Shown piece by piece: positions 43,317 to 51,637 of a stretch of DNA of 64,000 nt. The stretch comes from Pseudalkalibacillus sp. SCS-8. GTDB lineage: Bacteria; Bacillota; Bacilli; Bacillales; Fictibacillaceae. Location: the NCBI RefSeq assembly GCF_040126055.1, contig NZ_CP143541.1, forward strand, positions 186,001 to 250,000. Reading direction: 5' to 3'. Made by a program: the position numbers and the translations under genes. The stretch's first letter is position 1; each line of letters opens with the position of its first letter. The notes below the pieces were generated by a model. The model did not search any database. It saw nothing but the letters and a program-made list of their open reading frames with translations, and was not told the DNA's origin.

Positions 43317-44081
43317 TTAATTTACATCGTTGAATGGAAGGATCTTAACTTCCACACGTCTATTCTTCGCCCGACCTTCACGCGTATCGTTAGATGCTAC
43401 CGGTTGATACTCACCGAAACCTGCCTGACTGAACTTTGTCGGATCCAGCTTCTTATTTTGCAGCAGCAGCTCCATGAAGTTAATTGAACGGTGGGCACTC
43501 AGTTCCCAGTTGGAACGGAACGCTGCATTCTTGATTGGTACATTATCTGTGTGACCCGCGATGACAATCTGTCTCGGAGGGTCAGTGACGAGAAGCTGTG
43601 AGATTTCCTTCGCAAGTCCAACAGCTTCTTTTTTAACGTGGGCGCTTCCCGAATCGAATAAGGCTTTATCAAGTATCGTGATAATCAGTCCACTTTCCGT
43701 CAATTGCGTCTTCAAGCTTTTGTTCAGGTTATTCTTATCAATATAATCGTCGATCTTTTCTTGTAACGCCTTCAATTGCAGGCGATCGAGCTCCCCGTTA
43801 TCTTTCTTTTCATCATCAATTGGAATCAGGGCATTTTCACTTGTCGGGATGCTTGTTTGCTCAATAATGCTTTCCGGACTTGTATATTCCAACGGTCCTG
43901 TACCGCCATTCAACGCAGTCTTGAACGAATTCGCCATATTTTCGAATTTCGCTGCATCAACCGTACTGACCGCAAACAAAACGATGAAGAGCGCCAGTAA
44001 TAGTGTCAACATATCGGCATAAGGAATGAGCCATGTTTCGTCTATATGCTCCTCTTTCTTCTTTCTCCTTGTTTTAAGCAT
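43317..44081 (-). CDS. motB: Flagellar stator protein MotB
   Basis: 254 aa. Cytoplasmic basic tail, one TM helix starting WLIPYADMLTLLLALFIVLFAV with the ion-binding Asp23, a plug region, and a C-terminal OmpA-like peptidoglycan-binding domain (IVIAGHTDNVPI, SAHRSINFMELLL, GFGEYQPVASNDTREGRAKNRRVE). Forms the stator with MotA, whose gene overlaps by 8 bases. Confidence 0.95.
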   Translation of the reverse strand: MLKTRRKKKEEHIDETWLIPYADMLTLLLALFIVLFAVSTVDAAKFENMANSFKTALNGGTGPLEYTSPESIIEQTSIPTSENALIPIDDEKKDNGELDRLQLKALQEKIDDYIDKNNLNKSLKTQLTESGLIITILDKALFDSGSAHVKKEAVGLAKEISQLLVTDPPRQIVIAGHTDNVPIKNAAFRSNWELSAHRSINFMELLLQNKKLDPTKFSQAGFGEYQPVASNDTREGRAKNRRVEVKILPFNDVN

Positions 44082-44874
44082 TTAACCCCTCTCCTTCCTG
44101 TACGACAGGAGGCTCAGCATTTCTTTGGTTAGCTGGGATGTATATTTTCAATTTATCTTCAATGACTCTCGGAGAAGCACCGTCTTGGATGGATAAGATT
44201 CCTTCCACCATCACTTGCTTTACCATCATTTCTTGTTTCGATTTCCGCTTCAATTTATTAGCGAACGGATGCCAGAGGACATACCCCGTGAAGATACCGA
44301 ACAATGTAGCGATGAAGGCTGCAGCAATGGCATGACCAAGGGCTTCGATATCTTCCAGGTTCCCTAGTGCTGCTATCAGTCCGACAACCGCACCGAGAAC
44401 ACCTAACGTCGGAGCGTAGGTTCCTGCCTGTGTGAAAATAGCAGCTGAGCTTTCATGACGTTCTTCCATTGCGACAAGATCTTCCACCATGACATCTCTT
44501 ATGAATTCAGGCGTTTGGCCATCAATGACCATCTTCATTCCATTTTTCAAGAAAGGATCATCAATCTCCTCTGCATGGGCTTCAAGGGCTAGAAGACCTT
44601 CCTTTCGAGCGATGGTCGCCCAATCTGTAAAGATGGGTACCAATTCTTCGACTGTCGTCACTTTTCGATCTGTAAACAGAATTTTGAACAGTTTAGGTAA
44701 TTTTTTGATTTCGTCAAGCGGAAAGGCGATGAGAATCGAAGCCGCCGTTCCTGCAAAAATGATTAATAACGCCGCTGGATTGAATAGGGACATAGGATTG
44801 ACCCCTTTCAAAAACATACCGACGCCAATCGCAATAATACCGAGAAAAATCCCGATTACTGAAGCTTTATCCAT
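44074..44874 (-). CDS. motA: Flagellar stator protein MotA
   Basis: 266 aa, four TM helices, large cytoplasmic loop with charged residues (VEELVPIFTDWATIARKEGLLALE, then the conserved DPFLKNGMKMVIDG) and the helix 3/4 motif TYAPTLGVLGAVVGLIAAL. The start MDKASVIGIFLGIIAIGVGMFLKG resembles B. subtilis MotA more than the sodium-type MotP. A sigma-D-like promoter is 75 bases upstream. Confidence 0.95.
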   Translation of the reverse strand: MDKASVIGIFLGIIAIGVGMFLKGVNPMSLFNPAALLIIFAGTAASILIAFPLDEIKKLPKLFKILFTDRKVTTVEELVPIFTDWATIARKEGLLALEAHAEEIDDPFLKNGMKMVIDGQTPEFIRDVMVEDLVAMEERHESSAAIFTQAGTYAPTLGVLGAVVGLIAALGNLEDIEALGHAIAAAFIATLFGIFTGYVLWHPFANKLKRKSKQEMMVKQVMVEGILSIQDGASPRVIEDKLKIYIPANQRNAEPPVVQEGEGLNA

Positions 44875-44948
44875 ATAAAGGTCATCCTCACTTTTGTCAT
44901 TCTAAGTCATTCATTTTACTGATTTGACGTATGTTTCCGTTATTATTC

Positions 44949-44976
44949 ATATCGACATACTGCACCTGATTGTTTA
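44949..44976 (-). promoter_or_regulatory. Sigma-D-type promoter of motA-motB-MCP
   Basis: On the minus strand TAAA (44976-44973), 16 bp, GTCGATAT (44956-44949) matches the flagellar/chemotaxis sigma-D consensus TAAA-N14-16-GCCGATAT with one change. It is 75 bp upstream of motA. No supported gene lies in the rest of this 290-bp gap; the small minus-strand frame overlapping it is probably not coding. Confidence 0.65.
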
Positions 44977-45165
44977 ATAGGTAATTGGAATTAATGCATA
45001 CTGCTTTGGTATGAGGAAAGGTCATCCTCACCTCATCCTGGTAAGAGACGATTAGAAATCCTTTTTTGAAGGACATACTAAGCAATAGTTGGCAAATAGA
45101 GGTTTCATGGAAAAGGGGAACAGGAATCATAGGTATTAAGTACTGTCGAAATGGGAGGTTGTCAG

Positions 45166-46560
45166 ATGTCAGCAAACAAAAGCATCGAAGAAATTGAAGA
45201 TCTAAAAGATTTAGTAGATGAAGATTTGGTCAAAGAAATGGCCGGGAAAATCAAGTCTGAAATGCCCGCAAAGGAAGAGAAGGATGGAGAGGAGATTACG
45301 AATCCATACCATATTGCCCAGCGTCTGATTGAACGTGCAACGAAGACACTGGACCTTCAAGAGGGTGTTTACGATATCTTGAAAAAGCCAAAAAGAGTCA
45401 TGAAGGTTTCCATACCTGTTCGAAGAGATAATGGGGATGTCGTGAACTATACGGGAATTCGTGCTCAGCATACGGATATTCTCGGTCCGACGAAAGGCGG
45501 GGTCCGCTTCCATTCGAATGTCAATGAAGATGAAGTGATCGCCCTTTCAATGTGGATGTCCTTGAAAACTGCGATTGTCGGAATTCCATTCGGTGGTGGA
45601 AAGGGAGGAATCATCGTCGACCCTGAGGATCTGTCTGAACGTGAAATTGAAGAATTGAGCAGAGGGTTTATCAGGGAATTGGAACCGATTATGGGTCCGG
45701 AAAAAGACATCCCGGCACCAGATGTAAACACGAGTCCTAAAATCATGGGATGGATGCTTGATGAATTTGACCGGTTGAGAGGGCATAATGTCCCAGGATT
45801 CATTACAGGAAAACCGTTGATCATAGGGGGTTCTGAAGGTCGGGTGGAAGCGACTGGCCGAGGAGTCGTCATAACGATTCGCGAAGCAGCGAGACGACTT
45901 GATCTTGACCTATCGAAAATGACCGCCGTAATTCAAGGGTTCGGAAATGTCGGCTCCATCACTGCGAAATACTTGGAAGAAAGCGGCGTGAAAGTAATTG
46001 GTGTAACCGATGCAAAGGGTGGCGTTTATAATGCCAACGGTCTTAACATAAAGGAATTGATTGACTATGTGAACGAAAAGGGAACAGTGAAAGGCTTCCC
46101 TGATAGTGAGCATTTATCTAATGATGATTTGTTTTCACTGGAATGTGATATCCTCGTCCCGGCTGCCCTTGAAAACCAAATCACAGGAAACAATGCAGAC
46201 AGTATTAAAGCGAAAATCGTCGCGGAGGCTGCAAATGGACCGACTACGCCTCAAGGCAATGAGATTTTAGAGAAGAAAGGTGTTTTTGTCATTCCAGATA
46301 TTCTCTGTAATGCCGGTGGGGTGACAGTTTCTTACTTCGAATGGGTGCAAAATGCGATGCATTATTCCTGGAAAGAAAAAGAAGTCATGGAAAAGCTGGA
46401 AGAAAAGATGAAAGAAGCCTTCAAAGCGGTTTACGATATGCGAGATGCTAAAGATGTAAAAATGAGAGAGGCAGCTTACCTTGTAGGAGTCGGTCGACTA
46501 GCAAAAGGGATGATTGCCAGAGGTTGGATAAAGAATTGGGAAATGCCGATTGATTGTTGA
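45166..46560 (+). CDS. gudB: NAD-dependent glutamate dehydrogenase
   Basis: 464 aa from ATG 45166 (GGGAGG 7 bases upstream; ATG 45151 precedes the SD). Interconverts glutamate and 2-oxoglutarate plus ammonia, catabolic in Bacillus. Landmarks: RAQHTDILGPTKGGVRFH, KTAIVGIPFGGGKGGIIVDP (catalytic Lys region), ADVNTSP-like PAPDVNTSPKIM, Rossmann VIQGFGNVGSITA and CNAGGVTVSYFEWVQN. The N-terminal 35 residues are acidic and longer than in some homologues. RocG is equally possible on sequence alone. Monocistronic. Confidence 0.9.
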   Translation: MSANKSIEEIEDLKDLVDEDLVKEMAGKIKSEMPAKEEKDGEEITNPYHIAQRLIERATKTLDLQEGVYDILKKPKRVMKVSIPVRRDNGDVVNYTGIRAQHTDILGPTKGGVRFHSNVNEDEVIALSMWMSLKTAIVGIPFGGGKGGIIVDPEDLSEREIEELSRGFIRELEPIMGPEKDIPAPDVNTSPKIMGWMLDEFDRLRGHNVPGFITGKPLIIGGSEGRVEATGRGVVITIREAARRLDLDLSKMTAVIQGFGNVGSITAKYLEESGVKVIGVTDAKGGVYNANGLNIKELIDYVNEKGTVKGFPDSEHLSNDDLFSLECDILVPAALENQITGNNADSIKAKIVAEAANGPTTPQGNEILEKKGVFVIPDILCNAGGVTVSYFEWVQNAMHYSWKEKEVMEKLEEKMKEAFKAVYDMRDAKDVKMREAAYLVGVGRLAKGMIARGWIKNWEMPIDC

Positions 46561-46575
46561 AGGAGCATATAGAAA

Positions 46576-46616
46576 GTGTGACCTGAAGGACAACAAGTCC
46601 TTTCAGGTCACTTTTT
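46576..46616. terminator. Bidirectional terminator
   Basis: GTGACCTGAAGGA (46578-46590) / TCCTTTCAGGTCAC (46598-46611), then TTTTTG; lies between convergent genes. Confidence 0.88.
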
Positions 46617-46622
46617 GTTTAG

Positions 46623-48473
46623 CTATTCATTTTCCTTCGCATAAGGAGAGAAACGAAGTAAATCTCCGTAGATGACACTATCAGACAAATCTAATTCCAT
46701 CTGATATTTTCGAGCTTCCTCACAAGATTCTACTGGAATTTCGTTTCCTGTTTTCCGATCGTAACAGGTATCAGAGGTGTACACATACTTGTCTGTGACA
46801 ACACTCCGGTCTCTAAAGACAACGACATTCTTGTGCTCTTTGGAGAAGAGGTCCGTACCAAAGTGAATGCCTTCCGTTTTAATACCAAGCAGGTGAAGGA
46901 TCGTTGGCTTCAAGTCGATTTGCCCACCGACCTTGGATATCGTCTTCCCACCTTGACCAGGTATGTGGATGACGAGAGGTACTCGCTGTAACTGTACATT
47001 CTCAAAGGGTGTAATTTCCTTTCCTAGCACTTCGGCCATAGCATCATTGTGGCGCTCTGAAATGCCATAATGATCGCCATAAATGATAATGATGGAATCC
47101 TCATAAAGGCCTTCAGCTTTTAAACCTTCAATGAATTCTTTAATTGCTTCATCTGTATATCGGACTGTCACAGGATAACGATCGACAATTGGGTCTCCCG
47201 TTTCAAATGTGTTGATCATCTGATCATCAAGAGTGTACTTATACGGGTGATGATTCGTGAGTGTAATGAAGCGCGCATAGAAGGGCTGAGGCATTTTATT
47301 CAAGTGATCCATCGATTGCTTAAAGAAGGGACGATCCTTCAGCCCATAATTGATTTGATTGTCTTCGGTAATCGTATAATAGGCCTCTGAAATAAAGTCA
47401 TCGTAACCCAGTGTATTGTACATGATGTCTCGATTCCAAAAGCTCTTATTATTCCCGTGGAAGACGACGTTATGATAACCCTCACCCTTCAAAATTTCTG
47501 GTGTAGCATAGAACTCGTTCAACGCATGAGTCTGGAAAACGGCTCCACGAGGAAGAGGGTATAATGAGTTGTCGAGCAGGAATTCAGAATCGGATGTCTT
47601 ACCTTGACCTGTTTGGTGGTAGAAGTTATCAAAATAATAACTTTCCTCAATCAAGTCATTCAGATACGGTGTGATTTCTTTTCCATCTACTTTCTCCCCG
47701 ACGACGAACTGCTGTGTCGATTCCATCGAGATGAGGATGACATTCTTACCTTTTGCAATGCCAAACAGTTCCTCATTCACAGGAACATCATTTTCTTTCA
47801 CATACTCATTTACTTCCACGATATCGACATTATCCGCTAAGGCTTTTTGTGCAGTTGTCTTTGATTGCAGTAATAAATCATAGAGATGGAAGTTATAGGT
47901 TCCGAGATTTTTAACGAGCAGTTCTCTGTCGAATGTACGTGTCAGAAGTTGAGGACGCTCGGATTCCGCAAGACCAAGGTTGATGACCAGCACGGAAGTC
48001 GCCACGATTAAGAATTTCGTCAAATCACGTTTCGTATAAGTTGCAGCTTTAAGAAATCCTCGCTTAACAAGATAACCGATCAATAGAATATCAAGGAAAA
48101 AGAAAATGTCATACCAATACGTTTGAGCAATCAGACTGTGTCCGATATCACCGACGTTATTGGTCTGGAACAAGACAGGGACAGTGATGAAATCATTGAA
48201 GAATCGATAGTAGAGTGTGTTGGAATACAATAGAATAGAGAAGAGCAGGGCAACAATCCACGTCATCCGGTTGTGGAACCGTTTCGGGAAGAAGTAAATA
48301 AAGGCAAGCGTAAATAAAACGGAACTTAACGGATTGATGACCAGGATCAATTCTTGTTTCCAGTTTGAAACAGGTAGATTGAAGCTTAATTTATATACAA
48401 GATAGGTTTTGATCCATAGTAATATGGCGGTGATGATGATGGTATTCTTTACGAAGCTTTCTCGCTCTTTCAT
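46623..48473 (-). CDS. LTA synthase family sulfatase (LtaS/YqgS-like)
   Basis: 616 aa from ATG 48473 (GGAGGG 8 bases upstream on the minus strand; 30 further codons upstream lack SD). Five N-terminal TM helices (to about 190), then an extracellular alkaline-phosphatase/sulfatase-fold domain with NVILISMESTQQFVVG (the Thr of MEST is the nucleophile that receives glycerol phosphate), HQTGQGKTSDSEF, VVFHGNNKSFWNRD and IIYGDHYGIS metal ligands. It polymerises glycerol phosphate for lipoteichoic acid, or makes the LTA primer. Several paralogues exist in Bacillus; which one this is cannot be told. Confidence 0.9.
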   Translation of the reverse strand: MKERESFVKNTIIITAILLWIKTYLVYKLSFNLPVSNWKQELILVINPLSSVLFTLAFIYFFPKRFHNRMTWIVALLFSILLYSNTLYYRFFNDFITVPVLFQTNNVGDIGHSLIAQTYWYDIFFFLDILLIGYLVKRGFLKAATYTKRDLTKFLIVATSVLVINLGLAESERPQLLTRTFDRELLVKNLGTYNFHLYDLLLQSKTTAQKALADNVDIVEVNEYVKENDVPVNEELFGIAKGKNVILISMESTQQFVVGEKVDGKEITPYLNDLIEESYYFDNFYHQTGQGKTSDSEFLLDNSLYPLPRGAVFQTHALNEFYATPEILKGEGYHNVVFHGNNKSFWNRDIMYNTLGYDDFISEAYYTITEDNQINYGLKDRPFFKQSMDHLNKMPQPFYARFITLTNHHPYKYTLDDQMINTFETGDPIVDRYPVTVRYTDEAIKEFIEGLKAEGLYEDSIIIIYGDHYGISERHNDAMAEVLGKEITPFENVQLQRVPLVIHIPGQGGKTISKVGGQIDLKPTILHLLGIKTEGIHFGTDLFSKEHKNVVVFRDRSVVTDKYVYTSDTCYDRKTGNEIPVESCEEARKYQMELDLSDSVIYGDLLRFSPYAKENE

Positions 48474-48771
48474 GCAAGCTACCCTCCCGGTTGACGGAAA
48501 TACATATAAACATGTGGTAAACACATATATTTTATAGACGATAGAAGTTAAGAAAAGTTCCATTTTAATTTATAAACGTCAATTGAACATTCAATATATT
48601 AGCAAATTATTGAAAGAAGAGGAAGCTGCAAATGCGGTAAACATCCTTCCTTCCTACTCTTTACCCGTTGCTTCAAGCATTTACTCAAGTTGACAGGTTT
48701 ATGATTAAATTTTACCAGTAAATAGAGAAGGGCGTACTTCTCCGTACAAAAATGGAAAGAAGGTGTAGAGA

Positions 48772-49185
48772 ATGAAAAAGAGGAAGGGTCTTATCCATCA
48801 TATTGAACTCTATGTATCCGATTTACAGAAATCCTTGCATTTGTGGGAATGGTTGCTCACTGAGCTGGGGTATAGTGAATATCATAAGTGGGAGAAGGGA
48901 AGAAGCTATAAGCTCCTTGACTCCTATATCGTAATCGTTCAAACCGAAAGGAAGTATCTCGATGTGCCGTATCACCGATGTCGAGTGGGATTGAATCATC
49001 TTGCCTTTCATGCAGAGTCTCGTAAACAAGTGGATGAATTGACGAGAACGCTGAAGAAAAGAGGCGTTTCAATCCTTTATCCGGAGCGACATCCCTATGC
49101 AGGTGGCATGAATCATTATGCTGTTTACTTCGAGGATCCAGACCGGATCAAAGTGGAAATTGTAGCACCTAGCATCTCAGAATAA
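48772..49185 (+). CDS. VOC-superfamily dioxygenase/glyoxalase-like protein
   Basis: 137 aa single VOC module: IHHIELYVSDLQKSLHLWEWLLTELGY at the N-terminus with the first metal-ligand His, GLNHLAFHAESRKQVDELTRTLKKRGV, and the C-terminal AVYFEDPDRIKVEIVAP with the last Glu ligand. Metal-dependent enzyme or binding protein of unknown substrate. A TTGACA (48690-48695) lies 80 bp upstream but no clear -10 was found. SD GAAGGTG. Confidence 0.8.
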   Translation: MKKRKGLIHHIELYVSDLQKSLHLWEWLLTELGYSEYHKWEKGRSYKLLDSYIVIVQTERKYLDVPYHRCRVGLNHLAFHAESRKQVDELTRTLKKRGVSILYPERHPYAGGMNHYAVYFEDPDRIKVEIVAPSISE

Positions 49186-49187
49186 AA

Positions 49188-49226
49188 AGGTTGACCTGCA
49201 GGGCAACAACCTGTCAGGGTCAACCT
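49188..49226. terminator. Inverted repeat between convergent genes (terminator-like)
   Basis: AGGTTGACC (49188-49196) / GGTCAACCT (49218-49226) with inner CAGG/CCTG pairing. Long stem but no marked T-run on either side, so efficiency is uncertain. Confidence 0.6.
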
Positions 49227-49233
49227 GATGAAT

Positions 49234-50106
49234 TTATTGGTTTGCTTGATAGGATACAGTCCATATCTTTTGCTGAGGATCTTTGATCAACCGGAAGAAT
49301 TTCATATCTTCTCCAGTTCCTCCCCAAGTCACATACGCTTGCTGTATACCGCTGATATCTTCTTCATACGTGACCTCAAAAGAATCAACCGATTTCAGCT
49401 CTCTCATTTTCTTTTCCTTAACAGCAGGGCTCACTGGGTTCGATTCAACCTGATCCAAATACATCTTCTTGCTTGGCATTGAACCCGCGGGATTCTGATA
49501 GTACATCATATACTGTGTTTCATGGTCTCCCAGCTGCTCAGCATGATAATAAATTTGCATGACCTGAAAGGGCTGAAGATTTGCCAGTGCCTTTTGATTT
49601 CCGGTCTCCTTCAAATTTTCATAGACCGATTTCAGTGCATCATCAATTGGTAAGACAGGTTCATTGATTTGAGCCTTCACCACGTCTTTATCTAGAGGAG
49701 GAGTGATATTTTCATGTCCACTTCCATTGGTGCTATCCTGATGGAGTTTTTCTTCTGGGACACTTGCATCAGCACCTTCATCCGATTCAGCGTCTTCTAA
49801 TTGACTTTTTTCTACTGTTAATCCAGCACTTTCTCCTGATTCTGCTTTATCTGCACTTTCACTCGACATCGAGTAATCAGATTTCATATTATCCATCGCA
49901 ATCTGTACGATGGCGAGAATGAGAAGCAGACTGACGGCTGTACTGAGCACCGGTTTCCAATTCGCTCGTAAGGAAGCGGGATTTTTAATTCGTTGCTTCG
50001 CTATTTTTTGACGGATCGCTTGGCGGTGCTTTTCAGTAAACCGTTCTTCACCGTCCATCATCTGATTCATTGAGTTGTTGAGTTCCTTAAGTCGTTCTTC
50101 CACCAT
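49234..50106 (-). CDS. Anti-sigma factor (membrane-anchored), partner of the ECF sigma factor
   Basis: 290 aa from ATG 50106 (AAAGGAG 5-6 bases upstream on the minus strand; nine codons further upstream are rejected). A cytoplasmic N-terminal 50 residues that should bind sigma, one TM helix (about 53-71), a charged acidic extracellular linker rich in Glu/Ser, and a C-terminal domain (from about 160: VLPIDDALKSVYENLKETGN, LDQVESNPVSPAVKEKKMREL). The order and 20-bp overlap with the sigma gene are typical of an ECF sigma/anti-sigma pair. I do not recognise the external domain. Confidence 0.8.
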   Translation of the reverse strand: MVEERLKELNNSMNQMMDGEERFTEKHRQAIRQKIAKQRIKNPASLRANWKPVLSTAVSLLLILAIVQIAMDNMKSDYSMSSESADKAESGESAGLTVEKSQLEDAESDEGADASVPEEKLHQDSTNGSGHENITPPLDKDVVKAQINEPVLPIDDALKSVYENLKETGNQKALANLQPFQVMQIYYHAEQLGDHETQYMMYYQNPAGSMPSKKMYLDQVESNPVSPAVKEKKMRELKSVDSFEVTYEEDISGIQQAYVTWGGTGEDMKFFRLIKDPQQKIWTVSYQANQ

Positions 50107-50677
50107 CGTCACTCCTTTCTGATGAAATGACATCTTTCAGTAGCTGCCTGCCACGATGAAGACGTGTTTTAACGGTCGATTCATTAATGAGCAGCATCAC
50201 ACTGATTTCCTGGACAGACAATTCTTCAAAGTAATAAAGGAGAAGCATTTCTCTGTATTTTATCGGTAACGAAAGCACTTGCTTTGCCACCATCTGCTTT
50301 TCATCCTTCGCAATAAGATCGCTCTCAGGAGTGTGCAAATCTCCTTTCATCATACGGGAAATCTTATCGGTAAAAAGGAGGTTCCGAAAAGACCAGGTTC
50401 TATGGTAATCATGGCAACGATTTATTGTAATACGATAGATCCAAGTCTTCACTGAGGATTCTCCACGGAATGTATCCAGCTTTGTATAACATGTGACGAA
50501 CACCTCTTGGACGATGTCCTCTGCTTTCCCCCAATCCTTTACATACGTGTAGGCAAGGCGTGTCAATTTTTCACCGTATTGGTCCATGAGAAGTTCAATG
50601 ACTTCGTCTTTCGGATAACGTCCAATCACATTATCAAGCTGAATTTTGGACCGTTGCCTGGGTTTCTGTTCTTCCAA
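50087..50677 (-). CDS. ECF RNA polymerase sigma factor
   Basis: 196 aa. Region 2: LTRLAYTYVKDWGKAEDIVQEVFVTCYTKLDTFRGESSVKTWIYRITINRCHDYHR; region 4: LPIKYREMLLLYYFEELSVQEISVMLLINESTVKTRLHRGRQLLK. Starts with TTG 50677, with AAAGGAGG 8 bases upstream on the minus strand. Similar in shape to SigX/SigV/YlaC-type sigmas of Bacillus that answer envelope stress. The regulon is unknown. Confidence 0.92.
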   Translation of the reverse strand: MEEQKPRQRSKIQLDNVIGRYPKDEVIELLMDQYGEKLTRLAYTYVKDWGKAEDIVQEVFVTCYTKLDTFRGESSVKTWIYRITINRCHDYHRTWSFRNLLFTDKISRMMKGDLHTPESDLIAKDEKQMVAKQVLSLPIKYREMLLLYYFEELSVQEISVMLLINESTVKTRLHRGRQLLKDVISSERSDDGGRTT

Positions 50678-50838
50678 CCTGTCGACCTCCTTTTATTTGT
50701 CTTTATCTTTTCGACGTAAGACATCGATATTACGTTTCATTTACCATGGATTTTATTTGATGGAGTCAGTAAAGTAGTAAGTAACAAAGTATCGCTACAC
50801 CCATTATATATGGGAATGGGCATGAGAGGAGCCGGAAA

Positions 50839-51351
50839 ATGGAAACGACAAAAAAGGTGACACGATGCAAGTGGTGTGAAGAGGATCCCTTATTGATTAC
50901 CTATCATGACAAGGAATGGGGACAGCCTGTATATGGAGATGACGACCTGTTTGAAGCGTTGACACTCGAAATCTTTCAAGCAGGGTTGAGCTGGAGAACG
51001 ATTTTACATAAGCGGGAGAACTTCCGAAAGGCGTTTGATTCCTTTTCCATTTCGTCTGTAAAAAACTATGATCAGGAAAAAGTTGAGCGGCTTTTAGATG
51101 ATGCAGGGATCGTTAGACACCGAAGGAAGATTGAAGCGACCATCCATAATGCGCAGGTAGCAGAGGAGCTCATCCAACAATACGGCAGTTTGAAAAGGTA
51201 TTTCGATACTTTGCCTGACGAAATACTGGACAAGCAGAAACAAATCAAGAAGACCTTTAAACACGTCGGGCTCACAACAGCCGAAAGCTTCTTAATGGCA
51301 GCAGGATTCATACAGCCAGATCATAGCGAAGAGTGTTATATGGGGAAATAA
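50839..51351 (+). CDS. tag: DNA-3-methyladenine glycosylase I
   Basis: 170 aa (HhH superfamily, Tag type). Removes 3-methyladenine from alkylated DNA. The N-terminus has the Zn-site Cys in TRCKWCEEDPLLITYHDKEWGQPVYGDD, followed by LFEALTLEIFQAGLSWRTILHKRENFRKAFDSF and a C-terminal GLTTAESFLMAAGFIQPDH with the last Zn ligands. GAGAGGAGC precedes the ATG. Confidence 0.94.
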   Translation: METTKKVTRCKWCEEDPLLITYHDKEWGQPVYGDDDLFEALTLEIFQAGLSWRTILHKRENFRKAFDSFSISSVKNYDQEKVERLLDDAGIVRHRRKIEATIHNAQVAEELIQQYGSLKRYFDTLPDEILDKQKQIKKTFKHVGLTTAESFLMAAGFIQPDHSEECYMGK

Positions 51352-51383
51352 AAAAAAGAGAAGATTACTCTTCTCTTTTTTTA
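51352..51383. terminator. Bidirectional terminator between tag and the pheromone gene
   Basis: AGAGAAGA (51357-51364) / TCTTCTCT (51369-51376), loop TTAC, T-run on the plus side and A-run (T-run on the minus strand) on the other. Confidence 0.9.
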
Positions 51384-51386
51384 GGT

Positions 51387-51614
51387 TTAAAGTTCAGGTC
51401 TGTCATCGATGTTTGGCTTTGGAGCAGGCTCAGGTCTGTCGTCAATGGCTAACAGATTATTTGAAGAGTTTAATTCTGGACGGTCATCAATTGCAAAACC
51501 ATCATATGTAGGAGATGGTTCAGGTCTATCATCTATTGCATTAAAATTTTGTGCAGAAGCAAAACCTGAAACCAACAAACCTACTAAAGCTAATGAGAAC
51601 ATGATTTTTTTCAT
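51387..51614 (-). CDS. Secreted pheromone precursor with four IDDRPE(L/P) repeats
   Basis: 75 aa. The N-terminal signal peptide MKKIMFSLALVGLLVSGFASA has an A-x-A cleavage site at residues 19-21. The mature part consists almost only of four copies of a short peptide: AIDDRPEP (26-33), AIDDRPEL (41-48), AIDDRPEP (56-63) and NIDDRPEL (68-75, at the very C-terminus). The spacers are short and different (SPTYDGF, NSSNNLL, APKP). AAGGAG is 9-10 bases upstream of ATG 51614. It lies 23 bases downstream of a TPR regulator on the same strand, the receptor-then-propeptide order of RRNPP cassettes. I infer a multicopy signal peptide secreted by Sec, trimmed, re-imported and bound by the receptor. Confidence 0.85.
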   Translation of the reverse strand: MKKIMFSLALVGLLVSGFASAQNFNAIDDRPEPSPTYDGFAIDDRPELNSSNNLLAIDDRPEPAPKPNIDDRPEL

Positions 51615-51637
51615 TTAAAACAACTCCTTATTTTAAT

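Noticed and set aside
44897..45175. 92-codon minus-strand frame upstream of motA
   Set aside because: No proper SD, no recognisable family, and a sigma-D-type promoter for motA lies inside it.
51409..51618. Plus-strand repetitive frame over the pheromone gene
   Set aside because: It is the antisense shadow of the repeat-containing precursor; no SD and no plausible signal peptide.
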